Shown in pieces: positions 35,901 to 47,500 of a stretch of 64,000 nucleotides of DNA. The notes under the pieces were generated by a model. It was given only the letters and a program-made list of their open reading frames with translations. It ran no database searches and had not been told where the DNA came from. The DNA comes from NORP309 sp964352735. GTDB taxonomy: Bacteria; Pseudomonadota; Gammaproteobacteria; Xanthomonadales; Marinicellaceae. Position numbers and translations under genes: made by a program. The DNA lies in the NCBI GenBank assembly GCA_964352735.1, contig CAYGTC010000016.1, forward strand, positions 1 through 64,000. Reading direction: 5' to 3'. Positions within the stretch are counted from its first letter, which is position 1. Each line of letters starts with the position of its first letter.

Positions 35901-36272
35901 CAAATCGACAAAGCCACCATTGATTTGCTAGAAAAAGAATACTTTAAAAAAAGCATCGCAGAGGTTTGGGATGATTGTCGCGAATACAGATCAGATGCAG
36001 ATTGTCAGCGGGCAATGGCCAATCCAAAACTTTATATGGCTTATATTTTTAAGTGGTATTTTGCTTTGTCGAATAGACTTGCTTTAGCGGGAAATAAAGA
36101 AAGAAAAGTCGATTTTCAAATTCACACAGGCCCAGCATTGGGCGCTTTTAACCAATGGGTCGAAGGCACTACCATGGAAAAATGGCAAGCACGGCACGTA
36201 GATGACATCGCTTATACACTAATGAAAGAAACCGAAATACTGCTGTGTAATGCAGCAAGAAAGTATCAATGA
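32928..36272 (+). CDS. Discrete trans-acting AT-AT-ER protein (acyl hydrolase, malonyl-ACP transacylase, PfaD-like enoyl reductase)
   Basis: This protein supplies malonyl units and enoyl reduction to PKS modules that lack their own AT. The start is GTG 32928 with AAGG five bases upstream; ATG 32937 is possible. Domain 1 (about 10-320) is AT-like with nucleophile S106 in GVSLGEF and a His in HAFHSD, but the carboxylate-binding Arg of malonyl ATs is absent (INSAVIINES), as expected for an acyl hydrolase. Domain 2 (about 335-630) is a canonical AT with S420 in GHSLGEY, the Arg in KKRAEL and GAFHSH. An Asn/Pro/Glu-rich linker follows. The FMN-type ER (about 680-1114) shows VEADSGGHTD and IRVGSGGGIGTP. 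It is the first gene of the PKS operon. Confidence 0.9.
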   Translation: MSLMRMTNGQQTVFLFSGQGSQYRQMGRKLYENNTIFRQSMQDLDQVARTILDHSILYELYSPDKAKGEPFEQTIITHPAIFMFEVSLAKALIAAGVKPSVVIGVSLGEFAAAVIAGTISAKEMLSIVINSAVIINESCQKGGMLLVLGANDVFEHHLRSFGLSLAGTYSDTNFVVSGSDQQLQLAQQAMKTLNIVTARLPVIHAFHSDEIFKCASALKKSSVSTEFTAAQIPFYSCETASKIKHLSAEHFINIACNRIRFPDTIYQYFDENNNKNCHTTFIDIAPSSSLTTLTQALLDDDINADFKTVFSPYTDQLIDYKEALLKDKFMLPTKKTACIFPGQGAQVKGMGAHYFSKYSDYIEKANHILGWSVESICLNDPDGCLKETLYTQPCLFVVNALAYLDYIETQSKPDFVMGHSLGEYNALFAAGVITFEQGVKLVKKRAELMSQAPEGSMAAVIGLSDQEIQALLQNNGLTECYIANKNSPSQTIISGHSGQISEAKAPFLKQGCKAFIPLQVSGAFHSHLMQEAADEYAECLNQIDFKQAEIPVISNVTARPHDDQFASLLEQQITQPVDWLHGVQFLLDQGVDDFIELSDKKVLTKMVNEIRLHWSKNQEKDPDQSQPQESNPTLDQPHNNNYPEKNNSEPNNPEKNNPEPKVTEPININHKRRQSITSTIGDPAFLSDHHVQLPYVCGGMVHGIASAEMVIKCAQSGILSFLGTGALRPDRVEQSIIQIKEQLTNDETFGVNLLSGSRESDNVALFLKHKITRIEAAAYIIPSEPLILYRLRGLASHNGQLIIKHKVLAKLSRPEVAEYFFAPAAEDVVNKLLSQGKITAQQAELSKQAPLADDICVEADSGGHTDQGVTAVLLPAILQQRDEAMKKYGYRQTIRVGSGGGIGTPFSAASAFILGADFILTGSINQCTVEAGTSDTVKSMLQDMRVQDTAYAPAGDMFELGARVQVLKRGVFFPARANRLYDLYTHHESIDQIDKATIDLLEKEYFKKSIAEVWDDCREYRSDADCQRAMANPKLYMAYIFKWYFALSNRLALAGNKERKVDFQIHTGPALGAFNQWVEGTTMEKWQARHVDDIAYTLMKETEILLCNAARKYQ

Positions 36273-36291
36273 ATAAAAAAAGAGACAACTA

Positions 36292-36546
36292 ATGACAAAT
36301 GAAAATACCCAGAAAATCCGTGACTTTTTATGCTCAAACTTTATGTTTGAGTTTGATGATGACATTACCGCCTCCACCAATTTATTTAAAGTTGGGGTGA
36401 TTGATTCGTTTGGTTATATACAGTTACTGGCTTTTATTCAAGATACTTTCTCGGTGAATTATAGTGATGAAGAAATGTTAACCAATATCTTGGAATCTTT
36501 AGATAAAATTGTTGAGTCAATTGATAAAAAAATGGAGCAAGAATAA
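36292..36546 (+). CDS. Stand-alone acyl carrier protein
   Basis: This 84-residue carrier protein should be modified with phosphopantetheine at S39 in V-I-D-S-F, a variant of the usual D-S-L/I. Helices I-IV are recognisable around it (KIRDFLCSNFMF, YIQLLAFIQDTF, ILESLDKIVESI). It lies 19 bases after the AT-AT-ER gene and just before an AsnB-like amidotransferase. In glutarimide polyketide pathways (iso-migrastatin, lactimidomycin) the same gene pair makes a malonamyl starter on a discrete ACP, and I infer that role here. It is too distant from AcpP to be the fatty-acid ACP. Confidence 0.85.
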   Translation: MTNENTQKIRDFLCSNFMFEFDDDITASTNLFKVGVIDSFGYIQLLAFIQDTFSVNYSDEEMLTNILESLDKIVESIDKKMEQE

Positions 36547-36552
36547 ATCATT

Positions 36553-38520
36553 ATGTGCGGAATCGCTGGTTTTATTTCAACATCTCAAGAGCAAAATAAA
36601 GAACAAAGCATCGCGCGCATACAAAACATGCTGGCTTATATCGACCATCGGGGCCCAGATGAGGCCGGTTATGTCGTAGATGCTTCTATCTCGCTTGGCA
36701 CCGTCAGGCTCAGTATTCTCGATACCCACAATGGCCAACAGCCACTTTCTGCACACAATCAAAGGTACTGGATTGCCTACAACGGAGAATTGTACAATTA
36801 TTTGGAATTGCGGCACCAACTGCAACAGCATGGGTTTAGTTTTGAAACCCAAAGTGATACTGAAGTACTGCTAAAAGCCTGGATTCATTGGGGCAGTGAT
36901 GCCTTGAATAAATTCAATGGAGCCTTTGCTTTTGCAATTTATGATCGGCAAGAGGGCTCTTTAATACTGGCACGCGACCGTTTTGGTAAGCGCCCGTTAT
37001 TTTATACCCGCTGTGGCAATGATTTTTTGTTTGCATCAGAAATGAAAGCATTCAACGCCTGGTCTTCTTTCCAATTTGAGTTTGATCCACAGCAATTGGC
37101 ATCCATATATGGGCATTGGACGCCTTTACCAGAGCAAACCCCATTTAAAAACATTCACCAATTGCCCATGGGTTCATGGATGAAAGTTGATGCATCTGGC
37201 AGCAAAATTCATCACTATTATGCTTTAAATTTTGATGAGCATACTGAAAGCATGTCCAGAGCTCAAAGTGTCGATGCGGTCCGCTCAGCCTTGTATGACA
37301 GCATTAAATTAAGATTAAGAAGCGATGTTGAAGTGGGGGTTTATCTTTCTGGCGGCATTGATTCGGCCATAACAGCAACCATAGCTCATGAATTGTCAAA
37401 CAAACAAGTGCGCACTTTCGGCGTGGCTTTTGATGATCCTGATCTTGATGAATCCAAATATCAACATCTGATGGCAGAGCATTTGGGCACGGATCATGTG
37501 TCTTTGAGCGTCAATAACCAAGACATTGTTGATCATTTTCCAAACGCTGTGTATCACGCCGAAATGCCGGTGTTCAGAAGTGCATTTGTGCCGATGTATT
37601 TGCTCTCAAAAAAAGTCAAAAGCTGTGGCATTAAAACCATTTTAAGTGGCGAAGGGGCTGATGAAGTGTTTCTGGGTTACAGTTTGTTCAGAGAAACCCA
37701 GATGCGATCACAATGGCATGAATTAAGTCTGGAAAAACGCAAACAACAGATCTCATTGTTGAATCCCGATTTTAAACATTATGACGAAAAAAACACCAGT
37801 TCATTATTGGGTTTGTACCAACAATATTCACAAGAACAATTGCCCGGCTTGTTTTCGCATGAGTTGCGTTTGCAAAATGGACGCTTTGCCAAGCGACTGC
37901 TTAAAGATGTAAAAATCAATCCCTTTGAAAACATTACCACAATGATCAATAACAGCGATCATTACAAAGCATTAAGTGCGGTAGAGAAAGCCCAATATTT
38001 GGAATTTAAAACCTTGTTGTCAGGTTATTTGTTATCAACACAAGGAGAGCGCATGGGTCTGGCCCATGGCGTTGAAAATCGTTGTCCATTTCTCGATCCG
38101 CATGTGGTTGGTCTCAGTCACCGTGTTAATGCCAGCTTTGGGATGCAGTACACCAGTAAAGAAGTCTTGAAACGGGCCTTCAAAGATCAATTGCCGCAAG
38201 CCATCATCAATAGACACAAACACTCCTACCGAGCACCCGACAGCGCTGCTTTTGTGTCAAATAAGCCAGATTATTTTGATGCCTTGCTGGCAAAAGATGA
38301 ATTGAAGAAAATTGAATGCATCAATCCGATATTTGCCTCAGCACTGGTGAATAAAATCCTGACCACACCTGTGGATAAAATCAGCACCAGAGAAAATCAA
38401 ACCTTCATTTATTTGCTGTCATCGGTGTTGCTGTATCGACAATTTGTGTTGGCAGAAGGCCGACAAAAAAACGTCAGTAACACAATTAAAAATAAAATAA
38501 CCGTACAAGTGGTGTTATAA
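36553..38520 (+). CDS. AsnB-like glutamine-dependent amidotransferase
   Basis: This is a class II amidotransferase with an asparagine-synthetase fold. After removal of Met1 the nucleophile C2 (M-C-G-I-A-G-F) would release ammonia from glutamine. RGPDEAG near 36 and NGELYNY near 77 complete the glutaminase site. The synthetase half has the PPi loop S-G-G-I-D-S at 266-271 and GEGADEVFLGY near 372. At 655 residues it is in the normal range for AsnB relatives. Its placement between a discrete ACP and a trans-AT PKS argues against free asparagine synthesis. The parallel is MgsA/LtmA-type enzymes that amidate malonyl-ACP to malonamyl-ACP in glutarimide biosynthesis, which is an inference from context. 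Confidence 0.88.
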   Translation: MCGIAGFISTSQEQNKEQSIARIQNMLAYIDHRGPDEAGYVVDASISLGTVRLSILDTHNGQQPLSAHNQRYWIAYNGELYNYLELRHQLQQHGFSFETQSDTEVLLKAWIHWGSDALNKFNGAFAFAIYDRQEGSLILARDRFGKRPLFYTRCGNDFLFASEMKAFNAWSSFQFEFDPQQLASIYGHWTPLPEQTPFKNIHQLPMGSWMKVDASGSKIHHYYALNFDEHTESMSRAQSVDAVRSALYDSIKLRLRSDVEVGVYLSGGIDSAITATIAHELSNKQVRTFGVAFDDPDLDESKYQHLMAEHLGTDHVSLSVNNQDIVDHFPNAVYHAEMPVFRSAFVPMYLLSKKVKSCGIKTILSGEGADEVFLGYSLFRETQMRSQWHELSLEKRKQQISLLNPDFKHYDEKNTSSLLGLYQQYSQEQLPGLFSHELRLQNGRFAKRLLKDVKINPFENITTMINNSDHYKALSAVEKAQYLEFKTLLSGYLLSTQGERMGLAHGVENRCPFLDPHVVGLSHRVNASFGMQYTSKEVLKRAFKDQLPQAIINRHKHSYRAPDSAAFVSNKPDYFDALLAKDELKKIECINPIFASALVNKILTTPVDKISTRENQTFIYLLSSVLLYRQFVLAEGRQKNVSNTIKNKITVQVVL

Positions 38521-38523
38521 CTC

Positions 38524-41500
38524 ATGAAACCTGTTCACGAAAAAATTGCAATCATTGGTATTTCATTGCGTTTGCCTGGGTCGAACAACCTGGATGAGCT
38601 TTTCCGCAATTTACGTGATCAAAAGTGTTTTATTACCGAAGTGCCTGATGAGCGTTGGCAAAACATTGCCTCAGAAAAGAAGCCCGATAAAGCGTGGGGA
38701 GCCTTTGTTGAGGATGTTGATGGTTTTGATGAGGAATTTTTTAATGTGTCGCCTCGTGAAGCGCAAACCATGGATCCACAACAACGGTTTATGCTGGAAC
38801 TTTCTCATCAAGCCATAGAAGATGCGGCCTATGCACCCAGTGATTTAGCAGGTTCAAATACGGGTGTTTTTATGGGTGTTTGTCATTGGGATTATGCCGA
38901 GTTATTTGAAAAAACAGGCATAGATGTTGATGCCTATTTGCCCACAGGGCTGGCATACTCCATCATTGCCAATCGTGTTTCGCACCATTTTGATTTTACC
39001 GGTCCCAGTGTCACTAATGACAGCGCTTGTTCCAGTGCGCTGGTTGCCATCATTCAAGCTGTTCAAGCCATACAATTGGGCGAGTGCCGCCAAGCTTTGG
39101 CTGGAGGCATCAATTTATTGTTATCACCCAATCATTTCAGTGCTTTTGCCAAAAATGGCATGTTGTCAAAAACTGGCGAGTCTCGCGCTTTTGATAAGGC
39201 TGCCAATGGTTATGTGAGGGGAGAAGGTGGCGGTGTATTGTTATTGAAAAGTTTGGCCGATGCCATCAAAGACCAAGACCCAATCCACGCCATCATTGAT
39301 GGTGGCAGCAGTAATCATGGTGGCAAGACCAATTCATTAACCGTTACCAATCCCAAAGCACAGGCCGCATTAATTCAGGATGTCTATCGCAACAATGGGT
39401 TTGAACTGGATTCCATAGGATACATTGAAGCGCATGGAACGGGTACGCCATTAGGAGATCCAATAGAAGTATTGGGTTTAAAAATGGCTTTTGAAGCATT
39501 GAGCAAAGAAAAAGGAGAAACTGTCAATACCGGCAGCTGTGCCTTGGGTTCCATTAAAACCAACATGGGGCACTTGGAAGGTGCGGCAGGAATGGCAGGG
39601 GTTTTGAAAGCGGTGGTATCGCTGAAAAATAAAACATTATTGGCCAATGCCAATTTCAACGAACCTAACCCCTTGTTGAAACTGCAAGACAGTCCATTTT
39701 ATGTGCTCAAAGAAACCCAAAAATGGCAAACCAAAGACAATAAACCATTGAGGGCTGGGGTCAGTGCTTTTGGTTTTGGTGGAACCAATGCCCATGTGGC
39801 TTTACAAGCCATGAGTGCCACAGAGGATATGATGAGCAATCATCAACAAGACACTTATATTGTGCCCATCTCCGCTCGCAACCACACACAATTGATCAAA
39901 TATGCTGAATCTTTGCGAGATTTTATTGAATCGCATCATGATGAAGTGCACTTATCAAATGTGGCGTATACATTGCAGATTGCACGGGATCACATGCCAC
40001 AACGTGCCGCATTTGTTGTCAGATCATTGGATGAGCTCATGCAGGGGTTGTCGCAACTCAATGAGCAGATACTCTCAGCTGGATCTGTCTGTTTTGTGGA
40101 AGGCTCCTTGGTAGTGATTGAAAACCATGATGCTGATGAACAAGACATTAAGGTGTTACTGGATTCTGATGATAACGATGCCATTGCACAAGCGTGGTCA
40201 ACAGGCGTATCCATAGACTGGAAAAAACGTTATGATCCATCTAATTTACCGCGTCGCATACACGCGCCAGTATATGTTTTTGCTAAGAATAGGCACTGGT
40301 TTGTTATGCCTGATATATCACCTAATGTTTCGCATGTCACGATGAATCAGCAAGATTACCCCATCATACAACATTCTGAAAAAAGCTATTCAGTTGCACT
40401 GGCATCACAACATTATTTGTTAAAAGATCACATCATTGCTGGTGCCTCGATTTTACCAGGAGTGGTTGTATTGGAATTGGTCAGGAACATCGCCAGTCAA
40501 TACGTATTGAAAAAGCCTGAAATCACCATCAGTCATGTGGTGTGGTTAAGACCCATCATGGCACAACAATCGATTGTTACTTTTCGCATTGATATACAAG
40601 ACAATACATTTAAAGTATCGGCTCAAGTAAATGCCGAACAAAGTCCGCTGATGTTATGCCAAGGTAAAATCAGTGCCACAGCATCAGATGACCCTATGGA
40701 ATTGATTAACGCCGCGTTTGATTCCTGCCAAGATATCAACACAGAACAAGTGTATCAACGCTTGCAATCGGCAGGTATTCATCATGGACCAGCCTTTCAG
40801 GTGATGGATAAGGTTTCACGCCAAGACCATGCTGTTATGGTATCACTATGCATCAACGATTTCACGCAAAATGACAACATCAACTGGCACACACATCCCG
40901 TCATTATTGATGCAGCGATTCAAGCGGTGGTGGCCTTATTGCCTGAATCAACGGTACCTGGTATTCCTTTTTCAGTTGAAAAAATGACGTTCATCAATGC
41001 TCTGAGCAAAAGGGCACATGCCGTGATTCGCCAAATAGATCATGGCGAAGAACGCACGGGTGTCAGTCGTTATGATCTTGACATCTATAACTCAAAAAAT
41101 GAAATAAGCGTCATCATACGCAACCTAGCGACAAAAGCACTGAATAAAGCACAATTGCCTGTTCAGCACGATGGCGAAAAACACCCTGAGTCTCTGATTT
41201 TGGCCAAACCCAGTTGGCAAGCGATCAATTTCCAAAAGCGTGACAACTCGAGCAATAAGGTGATCAAAACAGTGATGTTGTTTGGTTTGACCGATAAGTA
41301 TCGGTATTTGCCAACACTTGAAAAAACTCAGGCACAGGATTGTGTTATTGAACCCTTATTCTTGCCATCCAGGATCACCGATACTTTTGCTTTGGAGCAA
41401 GTGTTATTATTGCTGGTGAATAAATTTAAGAACCTCACCAAATCATCACAAAAAACACAATTGATATTGGCCATGCCCAGTTATTTGAGTTCATGGCTGT

Positions 41501-44500
41501 CGCCTGCATTGTCGGGTTTATTTAAAACCATTAACCTTGAGAGCAGCTTAATTTCAGCCCGCATTGTGAGCTTACAAAATTACAGCAAACCTGAGCTCAT
41601 TGATGAGTTGTTAAGCAATGAATTACTGATAGCGCAGGATAACGCAGAAGTGTTGTACAGCAAAACCAATCAAAGATTAGTGAAAATATTCAAAGGTACG
41701 GGTGATAATCAACCAGTACCAATCAAAAGAAAAGGCGTTTACTGGATCACAGGTGGTTCTGGAGCCCTTGCACAACTGTTTGCCCGACACTTGATCAATA
41801 CAGGCGTAGATCATGTTTATTTGAGTGGCCGTTCGTCACGAACAGAAATCGCTGATAAGCTCAATACACTTTCTGATATCAAACAGCACATAAGTTATCT
41901 GCGGGTTGATATTACCAACCGTGAACAAGTGGCGTTGGCCTTGAAAAAAATCCAAAAAGGCAGAGAGGGACAGCTAACTGGTGTGATTCATGCGGCAGGA
42001 ATCATCAATGATGGTTTGTTGATCCATAAAAATGAACGCGATATGTCCGCAGTGCTGGCACCAAAAATTAATGGCGTCATCAATTTGGACATTGCCACCA
42101 AGCACATTCGCCTGGACTGTTTTGCGGTGTTTTCCTCCATTGCCTCGACTTTTGGTAATTTGGGACAAGCCGATTACTGTGTTGCCAATGGTTTTTTGGA
42201 CGGTTTTATGCACTGGCGAACAACAGCAACCAAGCTGGGATTGAGGTTCGGTCACAGCTCGTCCATTAATTGGCCGATTTTTGCTGAGGGTGGTATGCAT
42301 GTGCCAGACAATATTTTAGCAGGCATGAAACAAAGAATGGGCGTGGTCCCTTTGACAAAAGATCCTGCATTTCAGGCTTTTGATTACGCGACTTCGCACA
42401 ATTGTGTTCAGTTGGCTGTGGCTTATGGTGATCAAGCAACAATCAAAAGATTTTTTGAAAATACAAAAGCCACAAGCACTGCTGCTCATCTCAAAAAAGA
42501 AGCAAAAGTAAGTACAGCAGTTACAAATCAAAGAAACTTAAATCAAGAATCCACAAATCAAGAAGCCACCAGTCCAGTTGCTACAAGCCAAACCAATACT
42601 GTGGTCACAAGCAGCAAGTCTGATGTACAAGTGAAAAACAGTCAACAAGACATCAAGATGGCCTTGAATCAAATGATCAGCAAAAATTTTGCCGATGTAC
42701 TGGCCATGGATCCGAACAAAATACGCATGGATGCACCTTTTGATACCTATGGTTTTGATTCGATTATTGCTGTTGAATTGATTGAGCGCCTGGAAAAAGA
42801 TTTTGGCGAATTGCCAAAAACATTATTTTTTGAACACATTGACCTCAACAGTGTTGTGACGTGGTTGATGGATGAGCATGAACAAACAGTTCACCAGTTG
42901 TTTTCTCATGATGGCGTCGCTCAGGTTGAATCAACTGTGCAACAAAATGACATGCCTATCCCACCATCTGATCACCGTGTTGATGAGTCAACTGAAAGTA
43001 AAGCTGAAAACACTTCAGAAACCACTGCTGAACTTGCCACTGGACTCGCCGCTGGAATTGCCCATGACCTTCATGACATTGCTGTGATTGGTATAGGCGG
43101 TATTTATCCAGGTGCCAAAGATTTGGATGAATTTTGGCAAAACCTCAAGGCTGGTAAACATGCTTTTGAACCGGTGCCAGAGAACCGTTGGAAACATCAG
43201 GATATCTATCATCACGAGCGTGATATTTTAGGCAAATCAACCATTAAAACCGGCAGTTTTTTGGATAACATTGATAAGTTTGATCCGCGCTATTTCAACA
43301 TATCTCAGACAGAAGCAGAATTGATGTCACCAGAAGTCAGGTTGATGTTACAAGTCGCGGTTGAAACCTTTGAAGACGCGGGTTACTCCAAAGAATACAT
43401 ACAGCAGAAAATGGATGGAGACGTGGGTGTACTGGTAGGCACCATGAGCAATCATTATAACCTCTACGGCTTTCAAAACATGTTGACGCGCGGCTCTCAA
43501 GCCAGTGGCAGCTATACTGGCACTTTGCCGAATATGATTTCTTATTATTATGGCCTGACTGGACCTTCGGTGTTTGTTGATACCATGTGTTCGGCAGCGG
43601 CCACTTGTATTGACATGGCCGTGCGGATGTTGCGCACTGGTCAGAGTAAAATGGTATTGGCAGGTGGCATCAATTTGTTGTTGCACCCCAATAATCTGGT
43701 TTCCAGTTCGCAAGAACATTTCACCACCAAAACAGCAGAGGTGATTCGTAGTTATGGTGTGGGGGCCGATGGCACAATCTTGGGTGAAGGCGCAGGAACG
43801 GTTTTATTGAAACCACTCAAAGACGCACAACGTGATGGAGATAATATCCAGGCCGTTATAAGAGGCACTGCGATAACCAATGCAGGTGTCAGAAACGGTT
43901 TTACCGTTCCCAATCCACACATGCAATCAAAAGCCATTAGACTGGCACTTGATGATGCCAAAATCAACGCCAGAACCATCAGTTACCTCGAAGGACATGG
44001 GTCAGGAACCAGCTTAGGTGATCCGATAGAAATCAGAGCGCTGAATAAAACTTTCAAAGAAGACACTTCTGATCAAGCATTTTGTGCGATTGGATCAGTA
44101 AAATCCAACATTGCCCATTTGTTGGCTGCCGCAGGTATCGTTGGTTTTACCAAGGCTTTATTGCAGATGCGCCATAAACAGCTGGTCCCGTCATTGCATT
44201 CTGAAAAGATTAACCCAGCCATAAATTTTGATAACTCTCCATTTGTTGTGCAACAAAGTCTGACGCCATGGCAACGCCCAACTTTAGAAGTCGACGGAAT
44301 AAAACAGCAGATTCCGCGTCGCGCCGGTATCACTTCTATTGGCGCTGGTGGTATGAATTCGCACATCATCTTGCAAGAATACGAGATGCCAGAAGCGTCA
44401 TCATCGGTGGGCAGCGAGACAAAGCGCCTGATCATTTTTTCTGCAATGCATCTTACCGCCTTAAAGCGCTTATTGACAAAATATCAATCGTGGTTAACAC

Positions 44501-47500
44501 AGCACAAAGACATTAACCTGGATCGTTTTGCTTATACCTTGCAAGTGGGTCGCACGGCTTTAAATTGTCGATTGGCATTTATGGCGCATAACTTATCTGA
44601 TGTGATGCATCAGATCGATGGGTTCATGAATGCTGAAAAGCAGGACGAGGTATTTTTTATTGAAAATGTATTGGATGCACAACTGCCTCAACAACAATCA
44701 AATGTGAATGATCGGCTGTTGCAAGGAAATTTAAACCAATGGGCACAATCGTGGGTCAATGGAGCCAAGCTGGATTGGGACGAACTGTGGCACAATAAAC
44801 CGTTGAAAATCTCACTGCCTACTTATCAATTTGATCAAGTGCGTTGCTGGTATGAGGTTTATGAGGATGCACCAAATATTCTCAACCCCGAAGCATTCAG
44901 GCGCAAACTGCACCCCTTTATCGGCACCAATACCTCCAATATCCATGGTCTGAGTTTTGAACTGCAATTCAATATTAATGATGTGCTGGATTATCAGTAC
45001 AAGCAACACAATCAAGTGCGATTACCCCCTTTGATTGTGACAGACATTGCGCTGGCATTGAGCCAGTTGGTTGGTGTCAATCACACCGCTGAGTTTCAAA
45101 GTGCTTGTGTCACGGAATTGTCTGTTTCTGCCTGTCAATTGCACGAAGCCGATCATTTGAACTATCAAGTGAGTATCCTATCTGATACAAACCACAGTAA
45201 TGATAAAGCGGCTTTGCAATTGCAAATACAAGGTTTTTGGCACAAAAATGGTACAAAACAACCGTGGTTTGATGCAAAAAGCGCCATCAACGCCAGTCAT
45301 GGGCATCAGCCATTGTTAAAGCCGCTGGGTCAGGTGATACATCAATTTGATCACCAAGCCATATTGGACATTTGGCAACAAGGCGCATTGTCCTTTGCGC
45401 CGTATCATAATAATATACAAGCTTTTATGCTTGATGAACATCAAGGTGGAGAAATTTATTTCACGCACACTGAGTTGCATCAAAACAGCCACCACAACCA
45501 TCAAGTACTCAGTGCAGATTTATTGATGCTGATTCAGCAATTGGGAAAACTGTTGGGTCATTATTTTCAATGTGCTAATTGGCAAGAATTCGATTTGGTA
45601 AATCTAAAACAGTTGACTCAATCTGGCGCTTCAATAAACGCCTGCGAAAAACTTCGGTTTTCAGTAGTCACACATGATCAACACGGTTTAGTGGTGGATG
45701 TTCATTTACTGGATGCAAATGCGCAGTTATTGGCCAGTTTTGAGGGCATTGAATTTGGAGATTTAACGGCAGTTATTCACACTACTCAACACACCAGTTC
45801 GGTAACAGATCAGCTAGATTCGCAATCCATAGAAAAAGAACTCAGTGATTATTTACGCAAGCAAATGGCGGGGATTGTCAAGTTTCCCGAATCTGACATC
45901 CATGCCAAAACGGGCTTTTACATGCTTGGCTTTGATTCAATCAGTTTGACCACCTTAACCGAAAAAATTAACAGTGATTATGCCACACAATTAACACCGG
46001 CATTATTTTATGAAGTTGAGAACCTTGAACAGTTGACCGATTATGTGGTGGCTTTGGGTGTGAAAAGCCTCAACAAACCCATAGATAATTTCGATGCCAA
46101 TAGCAAATCAGACAATCAATCTCATCAAGCAAAAGAGCGCACTGAGATTCCCGATGCTTTCGTTGTCAGTAATGATGCGCGTAATTCAGATGAGCACAAA
46201 AATATTCACAGCAATGATAAAAAGGTTCGTGGCGGTGACTCACCCACAAAATTTGCCATCATTGGCATGGACGGTAAATTTCCCGGCGCCAATAACTGTC
46301 AAGAATTTTGGCAGATACTCACATCAGAAACCGATGCCTTAAGTGACTTTCCATTAGATCGCTATTCTCGAGAATATCAAGCGCTCATTGCTGAACAAGA
46401 CTTTTGTAAGCGAGGTGGTTTTGTGCGCGGCGTTGCAGAATTTGATCCCTACTTTTTTAATGTTTCACCTTCAGAGGCACAATTGATGGACCCGCAACAT
46501 CGATTGTTCTTGCAAGTTGCTTGGAATGCTGTGGAAATGTCTGGTTACAAAGCTGCTGACTTGGATAAAAAAACCGGTGTTTTTGTTGGGGTTTCAGCCA
46601 ATGAATATGTCGGTTTATTAAAAGATCATGGCGCTGATATTGATGCCTATATGGCCACTGGTAACTCGCATGCCATGTTGGCCAATCGTTTGTCTTATTT
46701 TCTTGATATTCATGGCCCCAGCGAAGCCATTGATACGGCTTGTTCAAGTTCCTTGGTGGCCATTAATCGAGCCATTGAAGCCATCACCCATGGCACCTGT
46801 TCGATGGCCATTGCCGGTGGTGTCAATCTTAATTTGAGTATGGAGTCCTTTGTTGGACCGCATAAAGCTGGCATGCTCAGTCCTGAGGGCAGATGTAAAA
46901 CTTTTGCCAATGATGCCGATGGTTATGTTCGTGGTGAAGGCGCAGGTGTGGTCATCATTAAACCATTGGCTCAGGCACAAGCGGATGGAGATGACATCTT
47001 AGCGGTGATTGTTGGTTCCGCTGTTAATCATGGTGGTAGAGCCAATTCTCTGACCGCCCCAAATATTAAGGCGCAATCTGATCTTATTGTTTCTGCAATG
47101 GGCGATTTGGATCCAAGCTCTATCAGTTATATAGAAGCCCATGGAACAGGCACCCATTTGGGTGATCCGGTAGAGATCGAAGCCTTAAAAAAAGCCTATC
47201 AACAATTGGCCCAACAACACGACATCAGCCAGTTTGAAGCAGATACTTGCGGATTGGGTTCGGTCAAAACCAATATTGGCCATTTAGAATCGGCTGCGGG
47301 CATTGCTGGTTTGATCAAATTGATCCTGAGTTGTCAAAACAATTTGATACCAGCAACCCTGAACTGTCAAGTGACCAACCAACACATTGATTGCAGTTCA
47401 AGCCCATTTTATGTACAAAAACACGCCCGTCATCTGGATGCTGAACAACGCCACAGATTCGCGGTGAGCAGTTTTGGTTTTGGTGGGGCCAATGCACATC

